Assembly: GCA_949949005.1 (NCBI GenBank)
Contig: CATLHM010000008.1
Span: 78,508-142,507 of the forward strand
Origin: an uncultured Lachnospiraceae bacterium
Lineage (GTDB): Bacteria; Bacillota; Clostridia; Lachnospirales; Lachnospiraceae
Direction of reading: 5' to 3'
DNA: 64,000 bases
Below the pieces are notes generated by a model that saw only the letters and a list, made by a program, of their open reading frames with translations, was not told the DNA's origin and searched no databases. Positions 8,096 to 16,130 of the stretch are shown in pieces. Position numbers and translations under genes: made by a program. Positions within the stretch are counted from its first letter, which is position 1, and each line of letters begins with the position of its first letter.

Positions 8096-9211
8096 TTGCA
8101 AAAAAAGACGATTACAGACAAAACAGGCCACACCCAAAAAGGGCAGCCGCAAACAAACACTCACAATGGGAATTCGATACTTCCTCCGGACTACCAGCTA
8201 AATTTAAGCGACTTTGCACTATTTCTGTCAGTCATGAAAGTCAAAGAAGCATACCAGAATGTTCTCAGCATCATCCTGGATGAACCGAATCTGACACTCA
8301 AAGAGGTCAAGGTCGAACAGGTGGTTTTAAACAAATCGGGCAAACGTGCCATACGCCTGGATGCATGGGCACAGGATACCAAAAACCGCCAATTTGACAT
8401 GGAGATGCAAAACGATGCAGGCGCAGACAATCTCCGCCGGCGTTCCAGGTTTTACCAGAGCCTGATCGATGCTCCGATTTTGAAATCAGGAAAGAAAACC
8501 CGTTACAGGCATCTGCCCTCAACGGTTATTATCTTTATCACCCAGGAAGACCTTTTTGGAAAAGATCTGGCAATGTATACCTTCCGCGAATGGTGTCAGG
8601 AAGTGCCAAAGCTGCCCTTGAATGATGGCACCTGCAAAATTTTTCTGAATATGACCAGCAAACGGGGGCGGGCAGAACTGGTCAGCCTGCTGCAATATAT
8701 GAAAAATTCCAACCTGAACAATGCGGAAATCTCCGTGAAAGACCAAAGAATTCTGGATTTGGACAAAGTTGTAAGAGAAGTTAAGGAATCGGAAGAATGG
8801 GAGGACGTGAAAATGAATATTCTTGAAATCGGCCTGGAGCGCGGGAAAGAATTGGGACTGGAACTGGGCATATCGCAAGGCCTCTCGCAGGGATTAGAAC
8901 AAGGAATCCTACAGGGGATAGAACAGGGGATTTCACAAGGATTAGAGCAGGGCTTGGAACAGGGATTAGAACAGGGACGCGTACAGGGCCTGGAACAGGG
9001 ATTAGAGCAGGGACGCGTACAGGGCCTGGAACAGGGATTAGAGCAGGGACGCGTACAAGGTCTGGAACAGGGACGGCTCAAAACTCTGGTTCAAAATGTA
9101 GAGTCTGCCATGAAAAACTTTAATGTGACCCTGCCCCAGGCCTGCGCCGGACTCGAGATCTCCGTAGCAGAATACAAAAAGGCCAAAGAGCTGATTTCTT
9201 CGTGGGAATAA
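8096..9211 (+). CDS. Rpn-family recombination-promoting nuclease / putative transposase (PD-(D/E)XK)
   Basis: 371 aa from a TTG start with AAGGAGAGG five bases upstream. The middle carries the family's nuclease core: KRAIRLDAWAQDTKNRQFDMEMQN (the D and ExQ-like residues of the PD-(D/E)XK fold), then RSRFYQSLIDAP and ITQEDLFGK. The C-terminal third is a low-complexity run of QGLEQG/QGRVQG units from about residue 255 to 325, usual in kind for this family but long here and encoded by near-identical 36-bp DNA repeats. Rpn proteins in E. coli are DNA endonucleases that promote RecA-independent recombination; role here inferred. A second, broken Rpn gene is at 39873-40723. Confidence 0.85.
   Translation: MQKKTITDKTGHTQKGQPQTNTHNGNSILPPDYQLNLSDFALFLSVMKVKEAYQNVLSIILDEPNLTLKEVKVEQVVLNKSGKRAIRLDAWAQDTKNRQFDMEMQNDAGADNLRRRSRFYQSLIDAPILKSGKKTRYRHLPSTVIIFITQEDLFGKDLAMYTFREWCQEVPKLPLNDGTCKIFLNMTSKRGRAELVSLLQYMKNSNLNNAEISVKDQRILDLDKVVREVKESEEWEDVKMNILEIGLERGKELGLELGISQGLSQGLEQGILQGIEQGISQGLEQGLEQGLEQGRVQGLEQGLEQGRVQGLEQGLEQGRVQGLEQGRLKTLVQNVESAMKNFNVTLPQACAGLEISVAEYKKAKELISSWE
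8975..9070 (+). repeat. 36-bp in-frame tandem repeat in the Rpn gene
   Basis: The unit starting GGACGCGTACAGGGCCTGG begins at 8975, 9011 and 9047: two full copies and most of a third, differing at one or two bases. Looser 12- and 18-bp QG repeats extend left to about 8860. 36 bp keeps the reading frame, so copy-number change would only alter tail length. Confidence 0.9.
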
Positions 9212-9217
9212 AAGCCC

Positions 9218-9835
9218 TTATCTGACAAAGTTCGTTCTCTGGAAAGGCTCTTTCTCAGGCAGCCCAAACTTCTCTTTTCCAAGGGCAATACTCTTCATGA
9301 GGAAGGACATATTCACCGCAAGAGTACGCATGATCTGCAGCCCTTCCGCATCCTGCACAGCTTCCCCCGGCGCCGCCCCGTGGATACTGTTCCAGTACTG
9401 GCTGGAAGCCACCGGCATTCCGGCAATGGTAAAGAACTTGTTCAATTCATCAAAGGTCGCAGACAATCCCCCTCTGCGGGCTACCACAACACTTGCCCCC
9501 ACCTTCATTGTCTTGTCAAAAGATGTACTGTAAAACAGCCGTGTCAGAAACGCCACCAGCGTCGCATTGGCCGACGCATAGTAGACGGGGCTTCCAACCA
9601 CCAATCCATCACAGGCTTCAAATTTGGGCGCCACTTCATTTACCAGATCATCAAAAACACATTTTCCTTTCTGCTTACAGCTAAGACAGGCAATACATCC
9701 TCTGATGTCCTTATTTCCAAGATGAATCGTCTCTGTCTCTATCCCCTCCCGCACAAAGATTTTTTCCATCTCCCCAAGGGCAATCGACGTATTTCCGTTT
9801 CTGCGCGGGCTTCCGTTTAACATTAAAACCTTCAA
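9218..9835 (-). CDS. Flavodoxin-like NAD(P)H-dependent FMN reductase family protein
   Basis: 205 aa with a TTG start eight or so bases after AGGAGG. The N-terminal flavin-binding loop is LNGSPRRNGNTS, followed by GCIACLSCKQKGKCVFDD, a cysteine cluster typical of the iron-sulfur flavoprotein/FMN-reductase group, then VVGSPVYYASANATL. It probably transfers electrons from NAD(P)H or ferredoxin to quinones or other small molecules; real substrate unknown. A minus-strand -10 TATAAT (9881-9886) with extended ATGC lies upstream. Divergent from the NUDIX gene. Confidence 0.85.
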   Translation of the reverse strand: MKVLMLNGSPRRNGNTSIALGEMEKIFVREGIETETIHLGNKDIRGCIACLSCKQKGKCVFDDLVNEVAPKFEACDGLVVGSPVYYASANATLVAFLTRLFYSTSFDKTMKVGASVVVARRGGLSATFDELNKFFTIAGMPVASSQYWNSIHGAAPGEAVQDAEGLQIMRTLAVNMSFLMKSIALGKEKFGLPEKEPFQRTNFVR

Positions 9836-9938
9836 TTTTCTCTCCTCCTGTTTTTTGTTTTCTCTATCTGCCTCTTTTCCATTATAGCATGCTTTCAGGC
9901 TTATGAGAACAATCCGAAAAGGAAGATATGTTTTACGG

Positions 9939-9967
9939 TTGCGTCCTCAAAAAGAATATGCTATACT
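9939..9967 (+). promoter_or_regulatory. Promoter of the NUDIX gene
   Basis: TTGCGT, 17-bp spacer ending AGAATATGC, TATACT. It lies inside the upstream part of the 9928 ORF and so argues against that ORF's early start codons. Confidence 0.65.
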
Positions 9968-10080
9968 TTGTCGGCAAACCTGCCGGACTCATACCAGTTT
10001 CTCAGGTCAATCCGAAAATCGCAGGAAAAGATCGAACGCTCATGGGAAAAGAAAGCGAATCAAAAGAAGAGGAAAAGACA

Positions 10081-10575
10081 ATGGACGGGAAATTACGGAA
10101 TATGACTTCCATTTATCTTTCAAATGGAAACCAAATGCTTCTGCTCTTCCGCCAGGGCGGACGGGTTGTGAATAACCTGTGGACCGGCTCAGCAGGAGGA
10201 CACTTTGAAGAGTTTGAGCTTAATGACGCAAAAGCCTGCGTGTTGCGGGAATTAAAAGAGGAACTGGGCATAAACGAAACTGCCCTTGAAAATCTGGCTC
10301 TGCGCTATATCACACTGCGCAGAACCAGAGGAGAAATCCGGCAGAACTACTACTTCTTTGCCAAGCTGGCAAAAGATGCCGACAAACCGATTACCTCCAG
10401 GGAAGGAATCTGCAAATGGTTTGAATATTCTGAGCTACCTGCATTGGAGATGCCCTATACTGCCAAATTTGTCATAGCACACTATCTGGAAACCGGGCAG
10501 AGGACAGATGCTCTCTATGTTGGCGTTGCAGACGGAGGGACAGTTATCTTTACTGAGCTTCCCGAATTTGAATGA
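10081..10575 (+). CDS. NUDIX hydrolase
   Basis: Hydrolase of nucleoside-diphosphate-linked compounds, 164 aa from the ATG at 10081 (MDGKLRN), preceded by AGAGGAAAAG. The track start at 9928 overlaps the promoter; an ATG at 10039 is possible but lacks a good ribosome site. The Nudix box is clear: GGHFEEFELNDAKACVLREL then KEELGI, with the REL-EE-G core. Substrate cannot be told; the small size and WTGSAGGH resemble 8-oxo-dGTPase-like members. Convergent with the P-loop gene that ends at 10626. Confidence 0.88.
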   Translation: MDGKLRNMTSIYLSNGNQMLLLFRQGGRVVNNLWTGSAGGHFEEFELNDAKACVLRELKEELGINETALENLALRYITLRRTRGEIRQNYYFFAKLAKDADKPITSREGICKWFEYSELPALEMPYTAKFVIAHYLETGQRTDALYVGVADGGTVIFTELPEFE

Positions 10576-10625
10576 TTTCCTGTCAGGCTGCCATTCCCAC
10601 ACCATGCTCTCCTACCGGCTGTCCG

Positions 10626-11429
10626 TTATCTGATATGCAGACAACAATCCGGCACTGTGTCCGCATCAAAGCCCTTTGCTTCCAAAACCAGGCCATCCTT
10701 CCTGATAATCTCTCGCAGGATCCTAAGCTCCAGTCTCCGTCTTCTCTCAAAGTGTGCTATCACATCTTCCATATCCTGATAGCCGTGGGCTTTTCCATAG
10801 GGAGACTCCTTCAGGAAATTCAGCATCAGGGGAAACCACATTTCATTTCCGTTTTCATCGCTGCGCTCCCTCTTAATATGAAGCAGATTTTCGCGAATCC
10901 TATGGGAATCCAGATAGATCAGCTTAAAGCCCTTCTCCCTCAAAATCCCGTATGCTTCCTCGTAAAAGGCAAGGATGTCATCCTCCCCCATCTCATAAAA
11001 CAGCATCATACTCTCGATGGAATTCTGGAAAAAGGAACACTCAAAAAGATTTCCCCGCCCGCAGAGGCCCCGGTACCTTCTCATAATGATCTCCTGAAAG
11101 GTCTTAAAATCTACTCTTCCATTATAAATCTCATGCTGCTCCATATCCTGATAAAAAGCCCTATCCTCCGCCAGAATCCGGGTATAAGCCACAATATACC
11201 GCCCGTCCTCCACCTGCGTCTTTTCCCGGATTTCCTCCTGGATTGTGGGGTATTTGCGCAGCATCTCCTCCCAGTCTTCCCCGGTCAGATAGCTGCACCA
11301 GGCAAGCTCTACAGGGGATAAATCCCCCTCCCTGTAAACCCGGTATTCCGGCCATGTACGGGCCAGCCGGTTCAGCAGCGTGCTTTTCCCATAGCCGGGC
11401 AGGCCCTCAATAAAAATATTACTGCTCAT
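10626..11429 (-). CDS. P-loop NTPase, nucleotide-kinase-like, unknown substrate
   Basis: 267 aa from the ATG at 11429 (AAGGAGG just before). A Walker A loop stands at the very N-terminus: IFIEGLPGYGKSTLLNRLA. The rest is rich in charged helices (QEIIMRRYRGLCGRG; LIYLDSHRIRENLL), a layout like thymidylate-kinase-type or small-molecule kinases. No catalytic fingerprint beyond the P loop is recognisable, so I give no substrate. A 49-bp tandem repeat fills the space between it and the GH88 gene upstream on the same strand. Confidence 0.6.
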   Translation of the reverse strand: MSSNIFIEGLPGYGKSTLLNRLARTWPEYRVYREGDLSPVELAWCSYLTGEDWEEMLRKYPTIQEEIREKTQVEDGRYIVAYTRILAEDRAFYQDMEQHEIYNGRVDFKTFQEIIMRRYRGLCGRGNLFECSFFQNSIESMMLFYEMGEDDILAFYEEAYGILREKGFKLIYLDSHRIRENLLHIKRERSDENGNEMWFPLMLNFLKESPYGKAHGYQDMEDVIAHFERRRRLELRILREIIRKDGLVLEAKGFDADTVPDCCLHIR

Positions 11430-11432
11430 AAT

Positions 11433-11540
11433 CCTCCTTACCAGCGGTGAAGTGATAAGGAATCCTCCCACTTCGTGGGCCCCTCCTTACCAGCGGTGAA
11501 GTGATAAGGAATCCTCCCACTTCGTGGGCCCCTCCTTACC
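11433..11540 (-). repeat. 49-bp tandem repeat (2.2 copies) carrying a Shine-Dalgarno and a hairpin
   Basis: The units start at 11433, 11482 and 11531 (last one partial) and are identical where complete. Each holds CCCACTTCGTGGG, a 5-bp hairpin, and on the minus strand AAGGAGG. The copy next to the P-loop gene provides its real ribosome site; the others are duplicates with no ATG. Confidence 0.9.
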
Positions 11541-11544
11541 ACAA

Positions 11545-12696
11545 TCAATACCAATAAGGCTCCCAGTCTTTCATTAGCCGGGTCAGCGCTTCCATATAGA
11601 AGTAGTCTCCCCAGGCCACGCACTCGTCTACACCGTTATCCTTGCAGGTGTTATAGGGAGAGCCCTTTGCATAGGTTCCATGTAAAAGAAGGCCGTTGGA
11701 AACCGCAGGGTCTGTCACCGCGCATTCCCTGATCAGCGCTTCCGTCAGTTCCTCTGCCTTTTGGGTGTAATACTGCGCTTTTTCCTCGGGCAGATATTTG
11801 CTCATCTCCAGCATGCCGCAGACCGCAATGGCCGCCGCGGAAGAATCCCTGGGCTCGTCGCTTCCGTCAGTAAAATCAAAATCCCAATAGGGAATCTTGT
11901 TTTCCGGCAGATGCTCCAGGAAATAATCGGTAAGCCTGCAAAAAATATCCACATATTCCTCATCCCGCAGGAATTTGTATGCCAGCGCGGAGCCGTAAAC
12001 GCCCCAGGCCTGGCCTCTTGCCCAGGCGGAGCCGTCCCGGTACCCCTGATGGGTCACGCCGCGAAGGGGCTCTCCTGTGTTTTTGTCAAAGAAATAGGTG
12101 TGATAGGTAGAATTGTCCTCCCTGATAATGCATTTCATGGCCGTCTTGATATGAGCCTGGGCCTTCTCGGCATACTTGGGATCTCCCGTCACCTCGCCTG
12201 CCCAGAAAAGCAGGGGCATATTCAGCAGGCAGTCGATGATCAGACGGTAATTGTCCTCCGCTCCCAACTCTCCCCAGGCCTGTACAAACTGTCCCTTTTC
12301 CTGGAATCTGCCAAGCAGGTTATCCGCCGCCATCAAAGCCGCCTCCTTGCCGGTTTCGTTTCCGGTGAGCTTATAGGCCGCCACGCAGGAAGGGCTGAAG
12401 AGGAATCCCATGTCATGATGATCCACCACGATTCTGTCCTTAATTCTGCGCTTAAAGTTCTCAACCTCTGTCTCCGCCGTCTTTTTCAGCTTTTCATTTC
12501 CGGTTTTCTCATAGGCAAGCCAAACCTCTCCTGTCCAGAAGCCTTCGGTCCAGTCCGTCATTTTCACTGGCTGATAAAAATTATTGACACTGGCTGAACC
12601 GGGAAACATCTCCGTAAATTCATCCGTCGCCTTCAGAATCAGCTCCGCCGCCGTGTCGTATGCTTTCTCAAAACATTCTCTTTGTCTGTTATCCAT
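11545..12696 (-). CDS. Glycoside hydrolase family 88 (unsaturated glucuronyl hydrolase)
   Basis: Removes the unsaturated uronic acid left by polysaccharide lyases, using a hydration mechanism. 383 aa, family length, predicted cytoplasmic (no signal peptide). DHHDMGFLFSPS carries one of the conserved aspartates; YRDGSAWARGQAWGVYG is the GH88 signature, including the second aspartate region. Start chosen at 12696 (MDNRQRE) with GAGGAA eight bases upstream rather than the track's 12726. Likely substrates are disaccharides from chondroitin, hyaluronan or similar glycans; no lyase or transporter for these is in the window. Confidence 0.88.
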   Translation of the reverse strand: MDNRQRECFEKAYDTAAELILKATDEFTEMFPGSASVNNFYQPVKMTDWTEGFWTGEVWLAYEKTGNEKLKKTAETEVENFKRRIKDRIVVDHHDMGFLFSPSCVAAYKLTGNETGKEAALMAADNLLGRFQEKGQFVQAWGELGAEDNYRLIIDCLLNMPLLFWAGEVTGDPKYAEKAQAHIKTAMKCIIREDNSTYHTYFFDKNTGEPLRGVTHQGYRDGSAWARGQAWGVYGSALAYKFLRDEEYVDIFCRLTDYFLEHLPENKIPYWDFDFTDGSDEPRDSSAAAIAVCGMLEMSKYLPEEKAQYYTQKAEELTEALIRECAVTDPAVSNGLLLHGTYAKGSPYNTCKDNGVDECVAWGDYFYMEALTRLMKDWEPYWY

Positions 12697-12856
12697 GGTC
12701 TTTCTTCCTCGCTCCTTTTCATTCATTGATAAGTTAAATCTATTTTAACAAATCAAACCTGGAAAGTATATCTGCAAAAGGGCGTTTTCATATACAAAAA
12801 GTAAACAATATGATAGAATGGTGGCATTATACGATTCACAATAGGAGTTTTTGAAA

Positions 12857-14200
12857 ATGAAAAAGAATTATCTGAAATATATCCTGCCTTCCATGCTTTC
12901 CTTTTTGCTCACAGGAATTTATTCCATTGTGGACGGGATTTTTGTGGGACGGGCCATGGGGGATCCGGGGCTTGCCGCCATCAACATTGCATGGCCTCTG
13001 GTTGCCCTGATCATCTCCCTGGGAACCGGTATCGGTATGGGGGCGGCTGTGATTGTGTCCTTAAGCAGAGGGGCCGGAAATGAAAAAAAGGCCCTGCTGG
13101 CAGAGGGGAACGCTTTCTTTCTGCTTCTTGTCAGCTCCCTTTTATTGGTTCTGCTTCTGGCTCTGGCCGGGCGCCCCCTGCTTATGCTGCTGGGGGCAGA
13201 GGGAGAGCTTCTTACTCTGGCGGAAATCTACCTGAAATTTATCCTGCTGGGCGGCATCATCCAGGTCTTTGCCACCGGCATGGTGCCCCTTATGCGCAAT
13301 CACGGCGCTTCCTTTTATTCCATGTGTGCCATGGGGCTGGGCTGTATTTTTAATATCATACTGGATTATTACTTTGTGATCATCCTCCGGCTGGGTATGA
13401 TGGGGGCGGCTCTGGCCACTGCCCTGGGGCAGATCATGACGCTGGTTTTTTGTGTTGCTTTTTATATAAGGAAGAAAAACCGCATCCCCCTCTCCGCCAT
13501 GAGGCCGGACAAAACGCTCATCCTTTCCATCCTGCGGGTAGCGGCCTCCCCCTTTGGCCTCACCTATCTGCCCTCGGTCACCATTATTTTCATGAATCTG
13601 CAGGCTCTTGCCTGGGGCGGGGAGGAAGCCGTCAGCGCCTATGCGGTGCTGGCCTACATTATCTCTTTTATGGAGCTTCTGGTTCAGGGCATCGGGGACG
13701 GAAGCCAGCCCCTGCTCTCCTTAAGCGAGGGAAAAAACGATACCAAAGCCCTGAAAACCTATTCCCGCTGGACCTTTTCCCTGGGCATCGGTTTCGGCAT
13801 TCTGGGCGCAGTCCTTTTCTTTCTGGCCCGGAACCTGCTGCCCGCCTTTTATGGCACCTCCCCAGAGGCAGCGGCCTATATTGTTTACGCCGCCCCTGCT
13901 TTCGCCCTGGTAATGGCGCTTTATGGCCTCACAAAGCCTGCGGTTTCCTATCTGTACGCCACCCACCGGGTAGGAAAATCCAGCATCCTTGTCTATGGGG
14001 AAATCCTTCTGACCTTGCTTTTTATTTACCTGCTGCCCGCCTTTCTTGGCCTGGACGGGGTCTGGTATACCATTCCGGCCGTGCAGGTGGTGCTGGCCGG
14101 GCTGTGCATCCTCTTCCTGTCAAAGACACATGCCCGCCGGGCACAAAACAACGGATGTCAGTCGGAGCCTGACATGCGTATGTTTCCAAAAAAGAGATAA
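12857..14200 (+). CDS. MATE-family multidrug/toxin efflux protein
   Basis: Twelve-helix cation-coupled exporter, 447 aa. N-terminal YLKYILPSMLSFLLTGIYSI and IVDGIFVGRAMGDPGLAAIN are standard MATE features. The track starts at a TTG (12851), but TAGGAG is better spaced to the ATG at 12857. The last 20 codons (from about 14147) coincide with a copy of an intergenic repeat, so the C-terminus QNNGCQSEPDMRMFPKKR is probably not ancestral. Substrate unknown. Divergent from GH88. Confidence 0.88.
   Translation: MKKNYLKYILPSMLSFLLTGIYSIVDGIFVGRAMGDPGLAAINIAWPLVALIISLGTGIGMGAAVIVSLSRGAGNEKKALLAEGNAFFLLLVSSLLLVLLLALAGRPLLMLLGAEGELLTLAEIYLKFILLGGIIQVFATGMVPLMRNHGASFYSMCAMGLGCIFNIILDYYFVIILRLGMMGAALATALGQIMTLVFCVAFYIRKKNRIPLSAMRPDKTLILSILRVAASPFGLTYLPSVTIIFMNLQALAWGGEEAVSAYAVLAYIISFMELLVQGIGDGSQPLLSLSEGKNDTKALKTYSRWTFSLGIGFGILGAVLFFLARNLLPAFYGTSPEAAAYIVYAAPAFALVMALYGLTKPAVSYLYATHRVGKSSILVYGEILLTLLFIYLLPAFLGLDGVWYTIPAVQVVLAGLCILFLSKTHARRAQNNGCQSEPDMRMFPKKR
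14147..14191 (+). repeat. Dispersed repeat (AACAACGGATGTC family) inside the MATE 3' end
   Basis: Contains AAAACAACGGATGTCAG, then an inverted CTGACATGCG and TATGTTTCC. The same frame, AACAACGGATGTC...GAC...TATGTTTC, occurs in the tandem array at 57054-57170. It carries a small GTCAG/CTGAC hairpin. Confidence 0.55.
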
Positions 14201-14229
14201 GGATGCCGGGCAGGGCCTGACATCCTTAT
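14197..14229. terminator. Convergent hairpin between MATE and GH13 genes
   Basis: ATAAGGATG pairs with CATCCTTAT around GCCGGGCAGGGCCTGA. No long U tract; probable bidirectional terminator, overlapping the MATE stop codon. Confidence 0.5.
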
Positions 14230-14252
14230 AGCTGCAAAAATGAGTCCGTTTT

Positions 14253-16091
14253 TTACTTTCTCACACACCACCGATACTGGTACGCCCCCAGATGCACCTG
14301 TTGTAGATCCACGGGCTCGCCCGTAAAGATATCCTCATACTCCCCGAAAAGGGTGGGCAGACAGCTCCTCTGCTCCCACTCGGAGAAATTGGCCAGGCAC
14401 ACAAGCTCCTGGTCTCCCAGGGTGCGGCGGATAGCAAATACCGGCATGCATCCCGTATCCCAGGTGGTCACATAGGCCTTGCTGCCAAAGCAGGGATTTT
14501 CCCTGCGCAGCTTCTCCAATCTCTTAAGGCCTTCCCAGACTCCGTACTGTACCGTTCCCTCCTCGGTTCTCCTCTCTGCGTTTTTCCAGTTAAAGACGCT
14601 TCTGTGAAGGTAACGGCTGTCCGCTGCAAGATCCGGATTTTCTTTGTAGCTGTAATCGTTCACCTGCCCGATCTCGTCTCCGGAGGAAAGCATCAAAAAG
14701 CCCTCCAGGCTCATACAGGCAGCGTGCATCAGAAGAACCCTCTGGATCCCCATGGCTACCTGGGCCCTGTCGCCCTCAAAGCCGCCTTTTTCCACCCCGC
14801 AGAGGCTGGCGGTAGTGCCGCAGCTTCTGGCATCCTTCGATACCGGGTCGTAATTATAAAGCTCTCCCCTTGCAAAGCTCCCCGGGTATACCCCTTCAAA
14901 GAAATGATACAGATATTCCTTGTGGGAAAGCGGATCGATCATCAGCGCTCTCTCATAGTCCTCATCCAGCCCCCAGCCAATATCGTCATGGCAGCGCAGG
15001 TAATTGACAAAATAACAGTTTTCCGGCAGGGAGTGAATCTCATCCATCAGATGCTTAAGCAGCCGTGTGTCCCTTGTGGCAAGAGCTCCCCAGAGATTTA
15101 CCATAGTGGAAGCGCCGTAGAGCATGTGGCATTCCGGCTTCTCGGGAGTGCCGAAGTAAGGCGGCAGCTCTCTGGGAGCCATAACCACCTCTCCCTTCAG
15201 AATCACTGCCGGGCACACCACCTCCAGGATCATACGCACCATACGCACAATGGTATGGACCTGGGGCAGGTTGCGGCAGGTGGTTCCCAGCTCTTTCCAA
15301 ATGTAGGGCACCGCGTCGATGCGCAGCACCTCCACGCCCAGGTTTGCCAGAAACAGCATATTGGCCGCCATCTCATTAAAGACCACCGGATTTCTGTAGT
15401 TCAAATCCCACTGATAGGGGTAAAAGGTGCTCAGCACATGCTTTTTCATTTCCTCGCACCAGATAAAATTGCCGGGCGCCGTGGCCGGAAATACCTGGGG
15501 CATGGTCTTCTCAAATTCCGCCGGAATATCGTAGGTATCATAGCACTGATACCGGTCTATGTACTCCTGCTCCCCGGCCTTGGCCCGCATGGCCCACTCG
15601 TGGGTGTCCGCCGTATGGTTCATGACCATGTCCAGGCACAGGCTGATGCCTCTTTCCCTGAGAGCCTTGGTGAGGGCCTGCAAATCCCGGTTTGTCCCTA
15701 TCTGGGGATCCACCATGCGGAAATCCTCCACCGCGTAACCGCCGTCATTGAAGGGATGGGGCATCTTTAAGAGAGGCATCAGATGCAGATAAGTGATTCC
15801 CTGCTCCGAAAGATAGTCCAGATGGGAGATCAGCCCCTTAAGCCCGCCCGCGAAGAGTCTGGTATACATGGTCATGCCCAGCATGTGGCTGCCCTTAAAC
15901 CAGTCAGGATCCGCCTCCCGTTTGTCGTCCAGGGCTTTCAGTTCCTTGGAACGCTTTTCATAAAAATTCTTCATGGATGAGAGAAGCTCCTCATAGCTTT
16001 TCTCGTCATGGTACAACTCCATATATTTCTCTTTTAATTCCTGCTCATGGCCGGAAAGCCGCTGAGCAAATTTGCCTGTCTGCGCTGCCAT
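14253..16091 (-). CDS. GH13 amylosucrase-like sucrose-active enzyme
   Basis: 612 aa, close to amylosucrase length. A helical N-terminal region is followed by the (beta/alpha)8 barrel. Visible catalytic blocks: LCLDMVMNHTA, GVEVLRIDAVPYIWK with the nucleophile Asp, VILKGEVVM with the acid/base Glu, and YLRCHDDIGWG with the transition-state Asp. FPATAPGNFIW and STFYPYQWDLNYRNP are strongly amylosucrase-like. Predicted intracellular. It follows the GH36 gene on the same strand after about 40 bases, so the pair probably handles raffinose-type sugars: galactose is cut off, then sucrose is split or turned into glucan. Hydrolysis versus polymer synthesis cannot be told from sequence. Confidence 0.85.
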   Translation of the reverse strand: MAAQTGKFAQRLSGHEQELKEKYMELYHDEKSYEELLSSMKNFYEKRSKELKALDDKREADPDWFKGSHMLGMTMYTRLFAGGLKGLISHLDYLSEQGITYLHLMPLLKMPHPFNDGGYAVEDFRMVDPQIGTNRDLQALTKALRERGISLCLDMVMNHTADTHEWAMRAKAGEQEYIDRYQCYDTYDIPAEFEKTMPQVFPATAPGNFIWCEEMKKHVLSTFYPYQWDLNYRNPVVFNEMAANMLFLANLGVEVLRIDAVPYIWKELGTTCRNLPQVHTIVRMVRMILEVVCPAVILKGEVVMAPRELPPYFGTPEKPECHMLYGASTMVNLWGALATRDTRLLKHLMDEIHSLPENCYFVNYLRCHDDIGWGLDEDYERALMIDPLSHKEYLYHFFEGVYPGSFARGELYNYDPVSKDARSCGTTASLCGVEKGGFEGDRAQVAMGIQRVLLMHAACMSLEGFLMLSSGDEIGQVNDYSYKENPDLAADSRYLHRSVFNWKNAERRTEEGTVQYGVWEGLKRLEKLRRENPCFGSKAYVTTWDTGCMPVFAIRRTLGDQELVCLANFSEWEQRSCLPTLFGEYEDIFTGEPVDLQQVHLGAYQYRWCVRK

Positions 16092-16130
16092 TTTTTCCTC
16101 CTGTTTTCGTTTATTTTCGGCTATTACTTT

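Noticed and set aside
8860-9075. CRISPR-like array
   Set aside because: Repeats are direct, contiguous and in frame with no unique spacers; they encode the QG tail of the Rpn protein.
9928-10080. Long N-terminal extension of the NUDIX ORF
   Set aside because: It covers the promoter at 9939-9967; the ribosome site points to 10081.
14604-15770. 388-codon plus-strand ORF
   Set aside because: Antisense of the GH13 gene, whose catalytic motifs are intact.
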